Positions 1 to 7,197 are shown, numbered from the stretch's first letter. The stretch is 14,129 nt of DNA from Methylocystaceae bacterium (GCA_003152255.1 PLZT01000745.1:1-14129); one strand, 5' to 3'. Translations and numbers: made by a program. The notes: generated from the sequence alone by a model not told the origin.

Positions 1-39
1 GCGAGCGTGTTGGCGCTGAACGGTTCGAGGATCGAATAG
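1..39 (+). CDS. Possible 3' end of an upstream gene (partial)
   Basis: An open frame enters from the left edge and stops at TAG 37-39, encoding only ASVLALNGSRIE. Ten of its twelve codons end in G or C, as in the genes that follow, and it lies 57 bases before the next start on the same strand. It is probably the last gene upstream in the same cofactor cluster. Twelve residues are too few to name it. A second frame is also open here, so the assignment is tentative. Confidence 0.3.
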   Translation, partial: ASVLALNGSRIE

Positions 40-83
40 GCGAGGCGCGGGCGACAATAAACACGGCCTTTTTTCCCGCTTCC

Positions 84-88
84 AGGAG
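84..88 (+). promoter_or_regulatory. Ribosome binding site of the mfnB-folB fusion
   Basis: AGGAG lies 8 bases before the ATG at 97, ideal Shine-Dalgarno spacing. This favours the ATG at 97 over the in-frame ATG at 106, whose spacing would be 17 bases. Confidence 0.6.
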
Positions 89-96
89 CGCAAGCG

Positions 97-1170
97 ATGA
101 CTTCGATGTTGACCAGCGTCCTATCCCGCGCCGAGGCGGAAATCGCCGTCGAGCGGGGCGCCGACATCGTGGACTGCAAGGATTCGACGCGCGGGGCGCT
201 GGGCGCCTTGCCGCTCCGCGATGTCGCCGGCATCGTCGCCGCCGTCAATGGGCGGCGTCCCGTCAGCACGGTGGTCGAACTGCCGCACGACGTGTCCCAT
301 GCGCGCGCGGCGATAGAGGCCGCCGCCGCGACCGGGGTCGAATTCGTCAAATTCGCGCTGCCGTTGACGCCCGACGCGCAGGAGATCATCGACGAACTGG
401 CCCCGCTGGCGGCGCGCATTCGCCTCGTCGCCGTGCTGTTCGCCGATCTTGACCCGGACTTTGACGTTTTGCCCAGTCTCGCCGGCGCGGGCTTTCACGG
501 CGCGATGCTGGACACCGCCCATAAGGGCAAGGGGCGGCTGCTCGATTGCATGAGCGTCGGCCTTCTCGGCGATTTTGTCGGCCAATGCCGCGCGCTTGGC
601 CTCAAGGCGGGGCTCGCGGGCTCCTTGGAGGCGCCGGACGCGCCGCGCCTGCTGGTGCTGAGGCCAGACGTGCTGGGCTTTCGCGGCGCGCTGTGCGAGG
701 GCGGCGATCGCCGCCACACGCTGGCGCCGGACTCCGTGACGCTGATCCGCGACTTGATTCCCCGCGAACGGCAGCCGAGCGCGCCCGCAACCCAAGGACG
801 CGAGGTCGATCACGTCTTCGTGCGCGATTTCGTGATGCCGGTGGAGATTGGCGCCTATGGCTTCGAGCGCGGCCACGCGCAGCGCGTGCGCTTCAACGTC
901 GATGTCGAGGTCTATCGAGTCGCCGGGCCGGACGACATGCGCATGGCCTTCTCGTACGACGTGATTATGGACGCGATAAAAATCATTCTCGCGGCGGGGC
1001 ATATCGAGCTTGTCGAGACCATCGCCGAACGTCTCGCCGAGCGCGTGTTGTCGCACGAACGGGTGCACGCCGTGGGCGTCGAGGTCGAGAAGCTCGATGT
1101 CGTCGCGCCGGGCGCGGTGGGCGTGCGCATTCGCCGCGAACGCGCGGCGCCCTTGAGCGCGCCCGCATGA
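97..1170 (+). CDS. mfnB: MfnB-FolB fusion: (5-formylfuran-3-yl)methyl phosphate synthase with C-terminal dihydroneopterin aldolase domain
   Basis: This is a two-domain cytoplasmic enzyme of 357 residues. Residues 5-221 match MfnB (DUF556), which makes the furan ring phosphate of methanofuran from glyceraldehyde 3-phosphate. The Schiff-base region GADIVDCKD carries Lys28, and Lys85 (EFVKFALP) and Asp139/Lys143 (MLDTAHK) sit where the archaeal enzyme has its active-site lysines and aspartate. After a short linker with proline and charged residues (about 222-236), residues 237-348 match dihydroneopterin aldolase: an IGAYGFERG segment, then ETIAERLAERV and VEK near the end. That reaction gives 6-hydroxymethyl-dihydropterin, the pterin precursor of H4MPT and folate. 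The archaeal MfnB is a single domain of about 235 residues, so the fusion explains the length. The stop overlaps the next start (ATGA). Domain identities are confident; activity of both halves is inferred. Confidence 0.88.
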   Translation: MTSMLTSVLSRAEAEIAVERGADIVDCKDSTRGALGALPLRDVAGIVAAVNGRRPVSTVVELPHDVSHARAAIEAAAATGVEFVKFALPLTPDAQEIIDELAPLAARIRLVAVLFADLDPDFDVLPSLAGAGFHGAMLDTAHKGKGRLLDCMSVGLLGDFVGQCRALGLKAGLAGSLEAPDAPRLLVLRPDVLGFRGALCEGGDRRHTLAPDSVTLIRDLIPRERQPSAPATQGREVDHVFVRDFVMPVEIGAYGFERGHAQRVRFNVDVEVYRVAGPDDMRMAFSYDVIMDAIKIILAAGHIELVETIAERLAERVLSHERVHAVGVEVEKLDVVAPGAVGVRIRRERAAPLSAPA

Positions 1171-1781
1171 GCGCGCTCGTCGTCAAGATCGGCGGCAGCC
1201 TGTGGCGCTCGCCGCTCCTTGCGCGATGGATCGCCGCGCTGCGGGCGTTTCCGGGGCCTCTGACCATCGTTCCGGGCGGCGGACCTTTCGCCGACGCGGT
1301 GCGCGCGGCGCAGCCGACGATGGGTTTCTCGGATCACGTCGCGCACAAGATGGCCGTCCTGGCGATGGAGCAATATGGTCTGGCGCTCGTCGATAAATTC
1401 GCCGGGCTCGAAAGTTCGGCGACGCCGGAAGAGGCGGGCGCTGTCCACGCCAGCGGAAACATCGCCGTCTGGCGCCCGAGCGCGATGGCGCCCGAATTAG
1501 ACGTCGCCACGAGTTGGGATGTGACCTCCGACAGTCTCTCCGCGATCTATGCGCGTGAGAGCGGCGCGGCGCGGCTTTTGCTGATCAAAAGCGTCGATGT
1601 CGATACGGCGCCGGGCTCGCCCTCCCTCGTCGATCCCTGCTTCGCCTCTCACGCCGCCGGGCTCGATGTCTTCATCGCCGGCCCCGCCGCGCTGGACGGG
1701 GCGCCTGAAATTTTCGCGCGGGGCGGCGTCGCCGGCTCTCGCGTTTTCCTCGCCAGTTCTTCACGAAAGATCGCTTCATGA
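1167..1781 (+). CDS. mfnE: Amino acid kinase family protein, MfnE-like [5-(aminomethyl)furan-3-yl]methyl phosphate kinase
   Basis: This 204-residue protein has the amino acid kinase fold: a phosphate-binding start VVKIGGSLW (5-13), a second glycine loop IVPGGGPFADAV (34-45), the segment DHVAHKMAVLAMEQYG (56-71), and TSDSLSAIYA (120-129) followed by LLLIKSVD (137-144), which typically contacts nucleotide. In archaea MfnE phosphorylates the aminomethylfuran phosphate made downstream of MfnB to the diphosphate used in methanofuran assembly. Its position right after mfnB supports that role here; in methylotrophs such proteins are often named only as aspartate/glutamate/uridylate kinases. The start overlaps the mfnB stop in ATGA with no strong Shine-Dalgarno sequence, so coupled translation is likely. 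The next gene also overlaps by ATGA. An upstream in-frame extension exists but lies inside mfnB and was rejected. Confidence 0.82.
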   Translation: MSALVVKIGGSLWRSPLLARWIAALRAFPGPLTIVPGGGPFADAVRAAQPTMGFSDHVAHKMAVLAMEQYGLALVDKFAGLESSATPEEAGAVHASGNIAVWRPSAMAPELDVATSWDVTSDSLSAIYARESGAARLLLIKSVDVDTAPGSPSLVDPCFASHAAGLDVFIAGPAALDGAPEIFARGGVAGSRVFLASSSRKIAS

Positions 1782-2329
1782 AAAAAGTTCCAACGCCGCG
1801 CTGGGGCTGGGCGCTGACCGGCTCCGGCCATTTCTTCACCGAGTGCCTCGACATGATCCGCACGCTCGATCATGTCGATCTGTTCGTCAGCAAGGCCGCC
1901 GCCGAGGTCGTGCGCATGTACAAACACGACCTCGCTCTGCCCAGCAATGTGCGCGTGTTCAAGGACACGACGGCGAGCGCGGCGCCGGTCGGCAATTTCT
2001 ATTACGGCGTCTATCATACGCTGATCGTCGCGCCGGCGACGTCGAACACCGTCGCCAAATGCGTGTTCGGCATCTCCGACAATCTCGCGACCAATGTGTT
2101 CGCGCAGGCAGGCAAATGCCGCGTGCCGACCGTCGTCTTCGCCTGCGACACCGCCCCGGAACTCGAGACGCGCGCGCCAAAGGGCATGGTCAAGGTCTAT
2201 CCGCGCCGCATCGATCTCGAAAACACCGACCGCTTGAAGGAGTTCGAGGCGACGCAGGTGGTCGAGAGTCTCGCCGCGCTTGGCGAGGCGGTCGAGCGGC
2301 GCCGGCGGGAACTCGTCGGCCAAGAGTGA
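1778..2329 (+). CDS. afpA: Archaeoflavoprotein AfpA-like, candidate dihydromethanopterin reductase
   Basis: This 183-residue flavoprotein is related to archaeal AfpA and to DmrB dihydromethanopterin reductases. After WGWALTGSGHFF (9-20), a nucleotide-binding beginning, comes VDLFVSKAAAEVV (33-45), then the family hallmark LIVAPATSNTVAK (82-94) with DNLATN (101-106), which lines the FMN site in flavoproteins of this fold. It is expected to bind FMN in the cytoplasm and reduce dihydromethanopterin to H4MPT, the last step of the pathway. It ends without any cysteine-rich ferredoxin domain, so electrons must come from a separate donor. It starts in an ATGA overlap with the kinase gene, preceded by GAAAG, and ends 5 bases before the next start. 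A pure electron-transfer role, as proposed for archaeal AfpA, is the alternative. Confidence 0.8.
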   Translation: MKKVPTPRWGWALTGSGHFFTECLDMIRTLDHVDLFVSKAAAEVVRMYKHDLALPSNVRVFKDTTASAAPVGNFYYGVYHTLIVAPATSNTVAKCVFGISDNLATNVFAQAGKCRVPTVVFACDTAPELETRAPKGMVKVYPRRIDLENTDRLKEFEATQVVESLAALGEAVERRRRELVGQE

Positions 2330-2333
2330 AGGA
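2330..2333 (+). promoter_or_regulatory. Ribosome binding site of the DHPS-like gene
   Basis: AAGG lies just after the afpA stop (TGA 2327-2329) and close to the ATG at 2335, within the motif GTGAAGGACATG. It sets the start at 2335 rather than at upstream in-frame codons inside afpA. The spacing is short. Confidence 0.45.
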
Positions 2334-2334
2334 C

Positions 2335-3744
2335 ATGTCTTCGCGCCTGCTGTTTGTCACCGGGCATCTCGCTTATCCGCGCCTCGCGCGGATGATCGCG
2401 GGCTTTGGCGAGACGGCGCGGGACTGGCGGATTTGCAATATCGGCGTCAAGGTCGCGGCGCTGATGACGCAGGAAATCATCCTGCGCCGGCTGCCGCGTC
2501 CGGTCGAGGCGGATCGCGTCATTCTGCCGGGCCGCTGCCGCGCCGATCTCGCCATGCTGAGCCGCGAATTCGGCGTTCCCTTCGAGCGCGGGCCGGAGGA
2601 GATCGCCGATCTGCCCGTGTATCTTGGGCGCGCAGGCGCGGCGCCGGATCTCTCGCGCTTCGACATGCGCATCTTCGCGGAGATCGTCGACGCCTCGACA
2701 ATGAGCGTCGCCGATGTGCTTTTGCGCGCGAAAAAATTAGCGAAGGCCGGCGCCGATGTGATCGACCTCGGCTGCCTGCCCGACACGCCCTTCGCGCATA
2801 TGGAAGAGACGATTGCCGCGCTGCATGGCGCGGGGCTGAAGGTCAGCGTCGATTCCGCCGATGTCGCGGAGCTCACGCGCGCGGTCCTCGCCGGCGCCGA
2901 TCACGTGCTTAGTCTCGACGAACACAGCCTCGATATTCTGCCGGAAGGCTCCAAGCTCGTTCCCATTCTCGTCGCCGCGCCGCATGGCGATCTCGCCTCC
3001 TTGCAACGCGCCGCCGCCAAGGCGCGCGCACGAAAAATCGACTTCATTCTCGATCCCATTCTCGATCCCATTCACTTCGGCTTCGCCGACTCGCTGGCGC
3101 GCTATGTCGAGCTTCGCCGGCTCGAGCCAACGGCCGAAATCATGATGGGCACGGGCAATCTCACCGAACTCACCGACGCGGATTCCTCCGGCGTCACCGC
3201 CATGCTGCTGGGCCTGTGCTCCGAGCTGAACATTCGCCATCTCCTCACCGTGCAGGTGAGCCCGCACACGCGCCGCACGGTCGAGGAACACGACGCCGCG
3301 CGGCGCATGATGTTCGCGGCGCGGGCCGATCACGCTTTGCCCAAGGGCTATTCCGACGCGCTGCTGCAAATTCACGACAAGCGCCCTTACGCCGCGACGC
3401 CTGACGAAATCGCCGAACTCGCGCGCGAACTGCGCGACGGCAATTTTCGCATCGAGGTCGCCGAGGACGGCGTGCATATTTTCGCGCGCGATTTTCACCG
3501 CGTCGCCAAGGACGCCATGTCGCTGTTTTCGTCGCTCGGCGTCGAAAAGGACGGCGCGCACGCCTTTTATCTCGGGAGCGAATTGATGAAGGCGGAGACT
3601 GCCTTTCGTTTGGGCAAGCGCTATCGCCAGGACGAGCCGCTGGATTTTGGCGCCGCTTGCGACAGAATTGTCGAGGACGAAGCGCGCTTCAAGGAGATCG
3701 GCCACACCATGCGCAAAAAGGGCTCCGATGCCGCTGATCCGTGA
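2335..3744 (+). CDS. Dihydropteroate-synthase-like protein (DUF6513-type), H4MPT biosynthesis
   Basis: This 469-residue protein belongs to the archaeal-type dihydropteroate-synthase-like family also found in methylotrophic bacteria. Residues 1-105 form an N-terminal extension (LLFVTGHLAYPRL, then ICNIGVKVAALMT). Residues 110-310 look like a TIM barrel with DVIDLGCLPDTP (141-152), VSVDSADVAE (170-179), ILDPILDPIHFGF (238-250) and MGTGNLTELTDADSSG (271-286). The C-terminal part (about 355-440) ends in HAFYLGSELMKAE and a YRQD segment typical of these proteins. The expected role is joining the pterin to the ribofuranosyl-aminobenzene unit during H4MPT assembly; this is inferred from family and context, since bacterial members are poorly characterised. 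The next gene starts 17 bases before its stop. A true folate DHPS would be shorter, about 280 residues. Confidence 0.82.
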   Translation: MSSRLLFVTGHLAYPRLARMIAGFGETARDWRICNIGVKVAALMTQEIILRRLPRPVEADRVILPGRCRADLAMLSREFGVPFERGPEEIADLPVYLGRAGAAPDLSRFDMRIFAEIVDASTMSVADVLLRAKKLAKAGADVIDLGCLPDTPFAHMEETIAALHGAGLKVSVDSADVAELTRAVLAGADHVLSLDEHSLDILPEGSKLVPILVAAPHGDLASLQRAAAKARARKIDFILDPILDPIHFGFADSLARYVELRRLEPTAEIMMGTGNLTELTDADSSGVTAMLLGLCSELNIRHLLTVQVSPHTRRTVEEHDAARRMMFAARADHALPKGYSDALLQIHDKRPYAATPDEIAELARELRDGNFRIEVAEDGVHIFARDFHRVAKDAMSLFSSLGVEKDGAHAFYLGSELMKAETAFRLGKRYRQDEPLDFGAACDRIVEDEARFKEIGHTMRKKGSDAADP

Positions 3745-4297
3745 GTGCGTCGTCACGACGCTGAATACCGCCGGCGAGCCGCATCTCGCGCCGCTCGGGC
3801 TGATCGAGGACGGCGATCATTGGATCATCGCGCCGTTTCGCCCTTCGACGACGCTTAGCAATCTGGAGGCGCGCGGACAGGCGACCGCGAGCTTTATCGA
3901 CGACGCGGAAGTTTTCGCGGGCTTCGTCACGGGCCGGCGCGACTGGCCGCTCGCGACAATCGACGGATGGCCGGCGCCGCGTCTTGGCTGCGCGCTCGCG
4001 CACGCCGAACTTGAGGTCGCGCGCGTCGCCGCGGACGAGCAGCGCCCGCGCTTTTTTTGCGAGGTGCGGCGCATTGAATCGCATCGCCCCTTTTTGGGGA
4101 TGAATCGCGCCAGGGCGGCGGTGCTGGAGGCGGCGATTCTGGCGACGCGGTTGACGATGCTGCCGCGCGAAAAAATCGACAGCGAGATCGCCTATCTCAA
4201 GATCGCGATAGACAAGACGGCGGGCGCGGGAGAGCGCGCGGCTTGGGAGCGGGTGATGGCGAAGATAGCGGCGCATTTCGCGGGGCAGGGCGGGTGA
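3728..4297 (+). CDS. DUF447 family protein, probable FMN-binding split-barrel
   Basis: This 189-residue protein starts ECVVTTLNTAGEPHLAPLG, the usual opening of DUF447 proteins, which have a flavin-reductase-like split-barrel fold. It continues with FRPSTTLSNLEARGQATASF (about 38-57) and a helical C-terminal half (LEAAILATRLTML, then EIAYLKIAIDKTAGAGERAAWERV). DUF447 genes recur in H4MPT clusters of methylotrophs and in methanogens, but I know of no proven reaction. A cytoplasmic flavin or pterin-linked redox function is a guess. The ATG at 3728 lies inside the preceding gene (17-bp overlap) with an AAAAAGGG stretch just upstream, so it is probably translated with it. It is the last gene of the operon; the repeats that follow separate it from the convergent glyS. 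Confidence 0.75.
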   Translation: MPLIRECVVTTLNTAGEPHLAPLGLIEDGDHWIIAPFRPSTTLSNLEARGQATASFIDDAEVFAGFVTGRRDWPLATIDGWPAPRLGCALAHAELEVARVAADEQRPRFFCEVRRIESHRPFLGMNRARAAVLEAAILATRLTMLPREKIDSEIAYLKIAIDKTAGAGERAAWERVMAKIAAHFAGQGG

Positions 4298-4305
4298 GGG
4301 GCGCG

Positions 4306-4358
4306 CCCTCATCCGACCCGGCTTCGCCGGGCCACCTTCTCCCACAAGTGGGAGAAGG
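4306..4358 (-). repeat. Twin-hairpin palindromic element, copy A
   Basis: This is a 53-base REP-like element whose orientation is opposite to copies B and C. It begins CCCTCATCCGAC, then has a short hairpin (CCCGGC-TTC-GCCGGG, 4317-4331) and a perfect 11-bp hairpin with a 2-base loop (CCTTCTCCCAC-AA-GTGGGAGAAGG, 4335-4358). It lies 8 bases after the stop of the DUF447 gene, so it may end or stabilise the operon transcript; there is no T-run typical of an intrinsic terminator. Confidence 0.85.
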
Positions 4359-4407
4359 GAGCGCCCTTGTAATTTAGATTATCGAAGTTGAATCAATCGG
4401 CTCCACA

Positions 4408-4462
4408 CCTTCTCCCACTTGTGGGAGAAGGTGGCCCTTGCGTAGCAAGGGTCGGATGAGGG
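4408..4462 (+). repeat. Twin-hairpin palindromic element, copy B
   Basis: This copy is inverted relative to copy A. It has the 11-bp hairpin CCTTCTCCCAC-TT-GTGGGAGAAGG (4408-4431), then a second hairpin CCCTTGC-GTA-GCAAGGG whose bases differ from copy A but still pair, then GTCGGATGAGGG. It ends 20 bases from the glyS stop codon, in the glyS 3' flank. Copies A and B can also pair with each other into one large cruciform between the two converging transcription units. Confidence 0.85.
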
Positions 4463-4482
4463 CTCTCGCCAATTCAACCCCC

Positions 4483-6798
4483 TCACGCCACGCCGCCGTC
4501 TCCCGCGACCTTGCCGAAGTCCGCGACGCCGAGCATCACGACGCGCAGCTCGTTGAGCAGGCGCAGGCGGTTGAGGCGCAGGTCTTTATTCTCCGCATTG
4601 ACCGTGACATGCTCGAAGAAGGCGTCGACCGGCTCGCGCAATTTCGCCAAACTGTGCATCGCGCCAGCAAAATCTTCCTTGTGCAGCTTCTCGGTCGTCT
4701 CCTCGCGCGCCCGCGCGATCGCCGCGGCGAGCTTGTGCTCTTGCGGCTCGATCCGCAGGTTTGGCGCGTGGTGATGGTCATAGGCGCCGGCGCCGTCCTT
4801 CTTCTCCTCGATTTTCAAAATATTAACGGCGCGGCGGTAGCCGGCGAGCAGATTCTTGCCGTCGTCGGTATCGAGGAATTTGGAGAGGGCTTCGACCTTG
4901 GTGGTGATCATGACGAGATCGTCCTGCGCCACGGAGTTCCCTTCTCCCGCTCGCGGGAGAAGGTGGCCCGGCGAAGCCGGGTCGGATGAGGGCGCGGCGA
5001 CCGCCCCCAAGGCCGCGTCAATTAGATCGTAACGCGCCCCCCGGTCGCGCAAGTAGACTTTTAGGCGGTCGATGAAAAAAGCGAGGAGGTCGGCATGCAA
5101 GGCTTGCAGAGAGGGTGCAAGTGCTGCTCCAACGAAATCCGCTGGGTCGACGATATTGATACTATGAAAAAGTCGCGGCCTTCCATCCTCAACAACGATC
5201 TTTTTCGGCGACAATTCGCCTCTTTTTTTCGCGGCTGTTTCATACATTTGCTTTGCGTACTTGTTGGTCTGAGACGAAATCGGGCTGTTCAATCTCACCC
5301 GCAGCCCGTTCTCCAAAATCAATCTAATCACCCCCAATGCCGCGCGCCGCAACGCATAAGGGTCCTTGCTCCCCGTCGGCTTCTCGTCGATCGCCCAAAA
5401 TCCCACCAGCGTGTCGATCTTATCGGCCAGCGCCACGGCGATCGACACCGGATCGCTCGGCACGCGGTCGCTTGGTCCTTGCGGCTTGTAATGCTCCTCG
5501 CAGGCCGCCGCGACGGAAGAATATTCGCCCTGCGCGGTCGCGTAGTAACGGCCCATCAGCCCTTGCAATTCCGGGAACTCGCCGACCATCTCGGTGACGA
5601 GATCGGCCTTGGCCAAATTCGCGGCGCGCTCGGCCATGCCTGCGTCGGCCCCGACCTGCGGCGCAAGCTCCTTCGCCAGCGCGGCGATGCGCTGCACGCG
5701 CTCGCCTTGCGTGCCGAGCTTTTCGTGAAACACGATTTTGTCCAGCTTCGGCAAGCGGTCTTCGAGCTTGGTCTTTAAATCCGTCTCGTAGAAAAACTTC
5801 GCGTCCGACAGCCGCGCGGCAATGACGCGCTGATTGCCGCCGATGATGGTCTTGCCGTGGTCGCTCGCCTCGATATTGGCGACGAGAATGAAGCGGTTCG
5901 AAAGCGTGCCGTCATGGCGCTTCAAGACAAAACATTTTTGATTGACGCGGATCGTCGCGCGGATCACCTCGGGCGGGATCGACAAAAACGCCTCATTAAA
6001 CGAGCCCATCAGCGCGACCGGCCATTCGACGAGCCCGCCGACTTCCTCGAGCAGCCCCGCGTCCTCGACCAACTCCAGCCCCTGCGCCATCGCGAGGTTT
6101 TTGGCGTCGTGCAAAATAATGTCGCGCCGCCGCGCGGCGTCGAGCACGACGTAAGCGCGCTCCAGCGCCGGCACATAATCGTCGAACCGCCGCACCTGGA
6201 TTTTCGCCGGCGCCATGAAGCGGTGGCCGAAGGTGGTCGAACCCGATTCGATGCCGTCGACGCTAAAGCGCACGACCTCCGTCGCCTCGGTCTCCGGGCC
6301 GAAGGTCGCGAGAATGGAGTGCAGCGGGCGCACCCAGCGCAGCGCGTCGGGGCGGATGGAGGCCTCGCCCCAGCGCATGGATTTGGGCCAGGGGAAGCTC
6401 TTGATGACGGCGGGGATGATCTCGGCGAGGAGATCGATGGTCGCGGCGCCGGGGCGCTCGATCACCGCGACATAAAACTCGCCCCTCTTGGCGTCCTTCT
6501 GGATCGTCGCCTGACCGACCGAGGCGAGGCCGGCGCTTTTGAGAAAGCCCTGAATCGCCGCCTCGGGCGCGCCGACGCGCGGGCCCTTTTTTTCCTCGCG
6601 GGTGTCGGGCTGGCGGGCGGGCAGGCCGGCGATGTGCAGCGCGAGCCGGCGGGGCGTGGCGAAACTCGCCGCGCCCTCATAGACGAGCCCGCGCGCGACC
6701 AGTGCGTCGGTAACGAGCCGACGCAAATCCGCCGCCGCCTGCGTCTGCATGCGGGCGGGGATTTCCTCGGAGAAAAGTTCAAGCAGAAGATCGGGCAT
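4483..6798 (-). CDS. glyS: Glycine--tRNA ligase beta subunit
   Basis: This 771-residue protein is the beta subunit of the alpha2-beta2 bacterial glycyl-tRNA synthetase, which charges tRNA-Gly and helps recognise the tRNA. It opens with [18 protein letters not shown] and holds family segments such as [44 protein letters not shown] and a C-terminal [15 protein letters not shown]. coli GlyS has 689 residues. Two stretches account for most of the excess: about 40-60 extra residues around 502-566 with lower GC, and roughly 20 residues at about 602-621 ([18 protein letters not shown]) encoded by a palindromic repeat. The catalytic alpha gene glyQ is not next to it, although the two usually form an operon; a CDGSH gene lies upstream instead. 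It converges on the H4MPT operon. The reading frame is intact, so the protein is probably functional. Confidence 0.96.
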   Translation of the reverse strand: MPDLLLELFSEEIPARMQTQAAADLRRLVTDALVARGLVYEGAASFATPRRLALHIAGLPARQPDTREEKKGPRVGAPEAAIQGFLKSAGLASVGQATIQKDAKRGEFYVAVIERPGAATIDLLAEIIPAVIKSFPWPKSMRWGEASIRPDALRWVRPLHSILATFGPETEATEVVRFSVDGIESGSTTFGHRFMAPAKIQVRRFDDYVPALERAYVVLDAARRRDIILHDAKNLAMAQGLELVEDAGLLEEVGGLVEWPVALMGSFNEAFLSIPPEVIRATIRVNQKCFVLKRHDGTLSNRFILVANIEASDHGKTIIGGNQRVIAARLSDAKFFYETDLKTKLEDRLPKLDKIVFHEKLGTQGERVQRIAALAKELAPQVGADAGMAERAANLAKADLVTEMVGEFPELQGLMGRYYATAQGEYSSVAAACEEHYKPQGPSDRVPSDPVSIAVALADKIDTLVGFWAIDEKPTGSKDPYALRRAALGVIRLILENGLRVRLNSPISSQTNKYAKQMYETAAKKRGELSPKKIVVEDGRPRLFHSINIVDPADFVGAALAPSLQALHADLLAFFIDRLKVYLRDRGARYDLIDAALGAVAAPSSDPASPGHLLPRAGEGNSVAQDDLVMITTKVEALSKFLDTDDGKNLLAGYRRAVNILKIEEKKDGAGAYDHHHAPNLRIEPQEHKLAAAIARAREETTEKLHKEDFAGAMHSLAKLREPVDAFFEHVTVNAENKDLRLNRLRLLNELRVVMLGVADFGKVAGDGGVA
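4940..4992 (+). repeat. Twin-hairpin palindromic element, copy C, inside glyS
   Basis: This is the same element in the same orientation as copy B. It has CCTTCTCCCGC-TC-GCGGGAGAAGG (4940-4963), then CCCGGC-GAA-GCCGGG, then GTCGGATGAGGG. It lies within the glyS coding region and is read there, on the opposite strand, as [17 protein letters not shown] without a stop or frameshift. Relative to copies A and B one stem base pair has changed on both sides, so pairing is kept. Confidence 0.85.
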
Positions 6799-6858
6799 GG
6801 GCTCGTGTTGGTTGCGATTGCAGGCGCGCTTTACATTGGGCTATTACGCTCGCCAAGC

Positions 6859-6940
6859 CGTCATTGCGAGGAACGAAGTGACGAAGCAATCTAGGAGTCA
6901 CGCGCGGCCGCTGGATTGCTTCGCTTCGCTCGCAATGACG
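6859..6940. repeat. Imperfect inverted repeat (dispersed palindrome) between the CDGSH gene and glyS
   Basis: The left arm starts CGTCATTGCGAGGAACGAAG and ends GAAGCAATCT; the right arm is GGATTGCTTCGCTTCGCTCG followed by CAATGACG. The arms pair along most of their length, with extra bases in the left arm, around a loop of about 20 bases. Short palindromes starting GTCATTGCGAG are widespread in alphaproteobacterial genomes. It fills most of the 155-base gap upstream of glyS and would form a strong hairpin in a trxB-CDGSH-glyS transcript. Confidence 0.8.
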
Positions 6941-6953
6941 GAGAAGCGGAGGG

Positions 6954-7178
6954 TCAAAGAGTCTTATGCGAGCCGTCGCACAGCGGCTCGTTCTTCGTCG
7001 CCTTGCAGCCGCAGAAGAACGCCTTGCCGGTCGCCTCCGCCTTATAGGGGACCGGGCCGATCCCTGTATCCTTATGCGCGCCGTCACAAAAAGGCTGCGT
7101 CGCGCTGCGGCCGCAGGCGCACCAATAGTATATCTTGCCCGCCTCGACTTCGACCGGCATGGATTTCTTCTGAAACAT
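6954..7178 (-). CDS. CDGSH iron-sulfur domain protein (two-motif type)
   Basis: This 74-residue protein carries two complete CDGSH-type motifs. The first has Cys20, Cys22, Cys31 and His35 (WCACGRSATQPFCDGAH); the second has Cys56, Cys58, Cys67 and His71 (FCGCKATKNEPLCDGSH). Each motif should hold a labile 2Fe-2S cluster through three cysteines and one histidine. No signal peptide or membrane segment is seen, so it is likely cytoplasmic. It resembles the small bacterial two-motif class related to mitochondrial CISD3. The cellular role is unknown; electron transfer or cluster delivery is usual speculation. It lies 19 bases after trxB on the same strand and is preceded by a GGAAAG ribosome site, so it is probably co-transcribed with thioredoxin reductase, hinting at a redox task. 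Confidence 0.9.
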   Translation of the reverse strand: MFQKKSMPVEVEAGKIYYWCACGRSATQPFCDGAHKDTGIGPVPYKAEATGKAFFCGCKATKNEPLCDGSHKTL

Positions 7179-7197
7179 TGCTTGTTCTTTCCGTTAT

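Noticed and set aside
3046..3069. 12-base tandem duplication (ATTCTCGATCCC twice) in the DHPS-like gene
   Set aside because: It encodes ILDPILDP, which fits the usual barrel motif of this family, so the repeat probably reflects protein sequence rather than a recent duplication.
4306..4462. CRISPR-like array from the repeated palindromes
   Set aside because: The copies are inverted relative to each other, with no regular spacers and no cas genes. They are palindromic dispersed elements.
5857..6894. + strand open frame of 345 codons opposite glyS
   Set aside because: The composition is low-complexity Arg/Asp/Gly, with no motifs, and it is antisense to a well-conserved synthetase.
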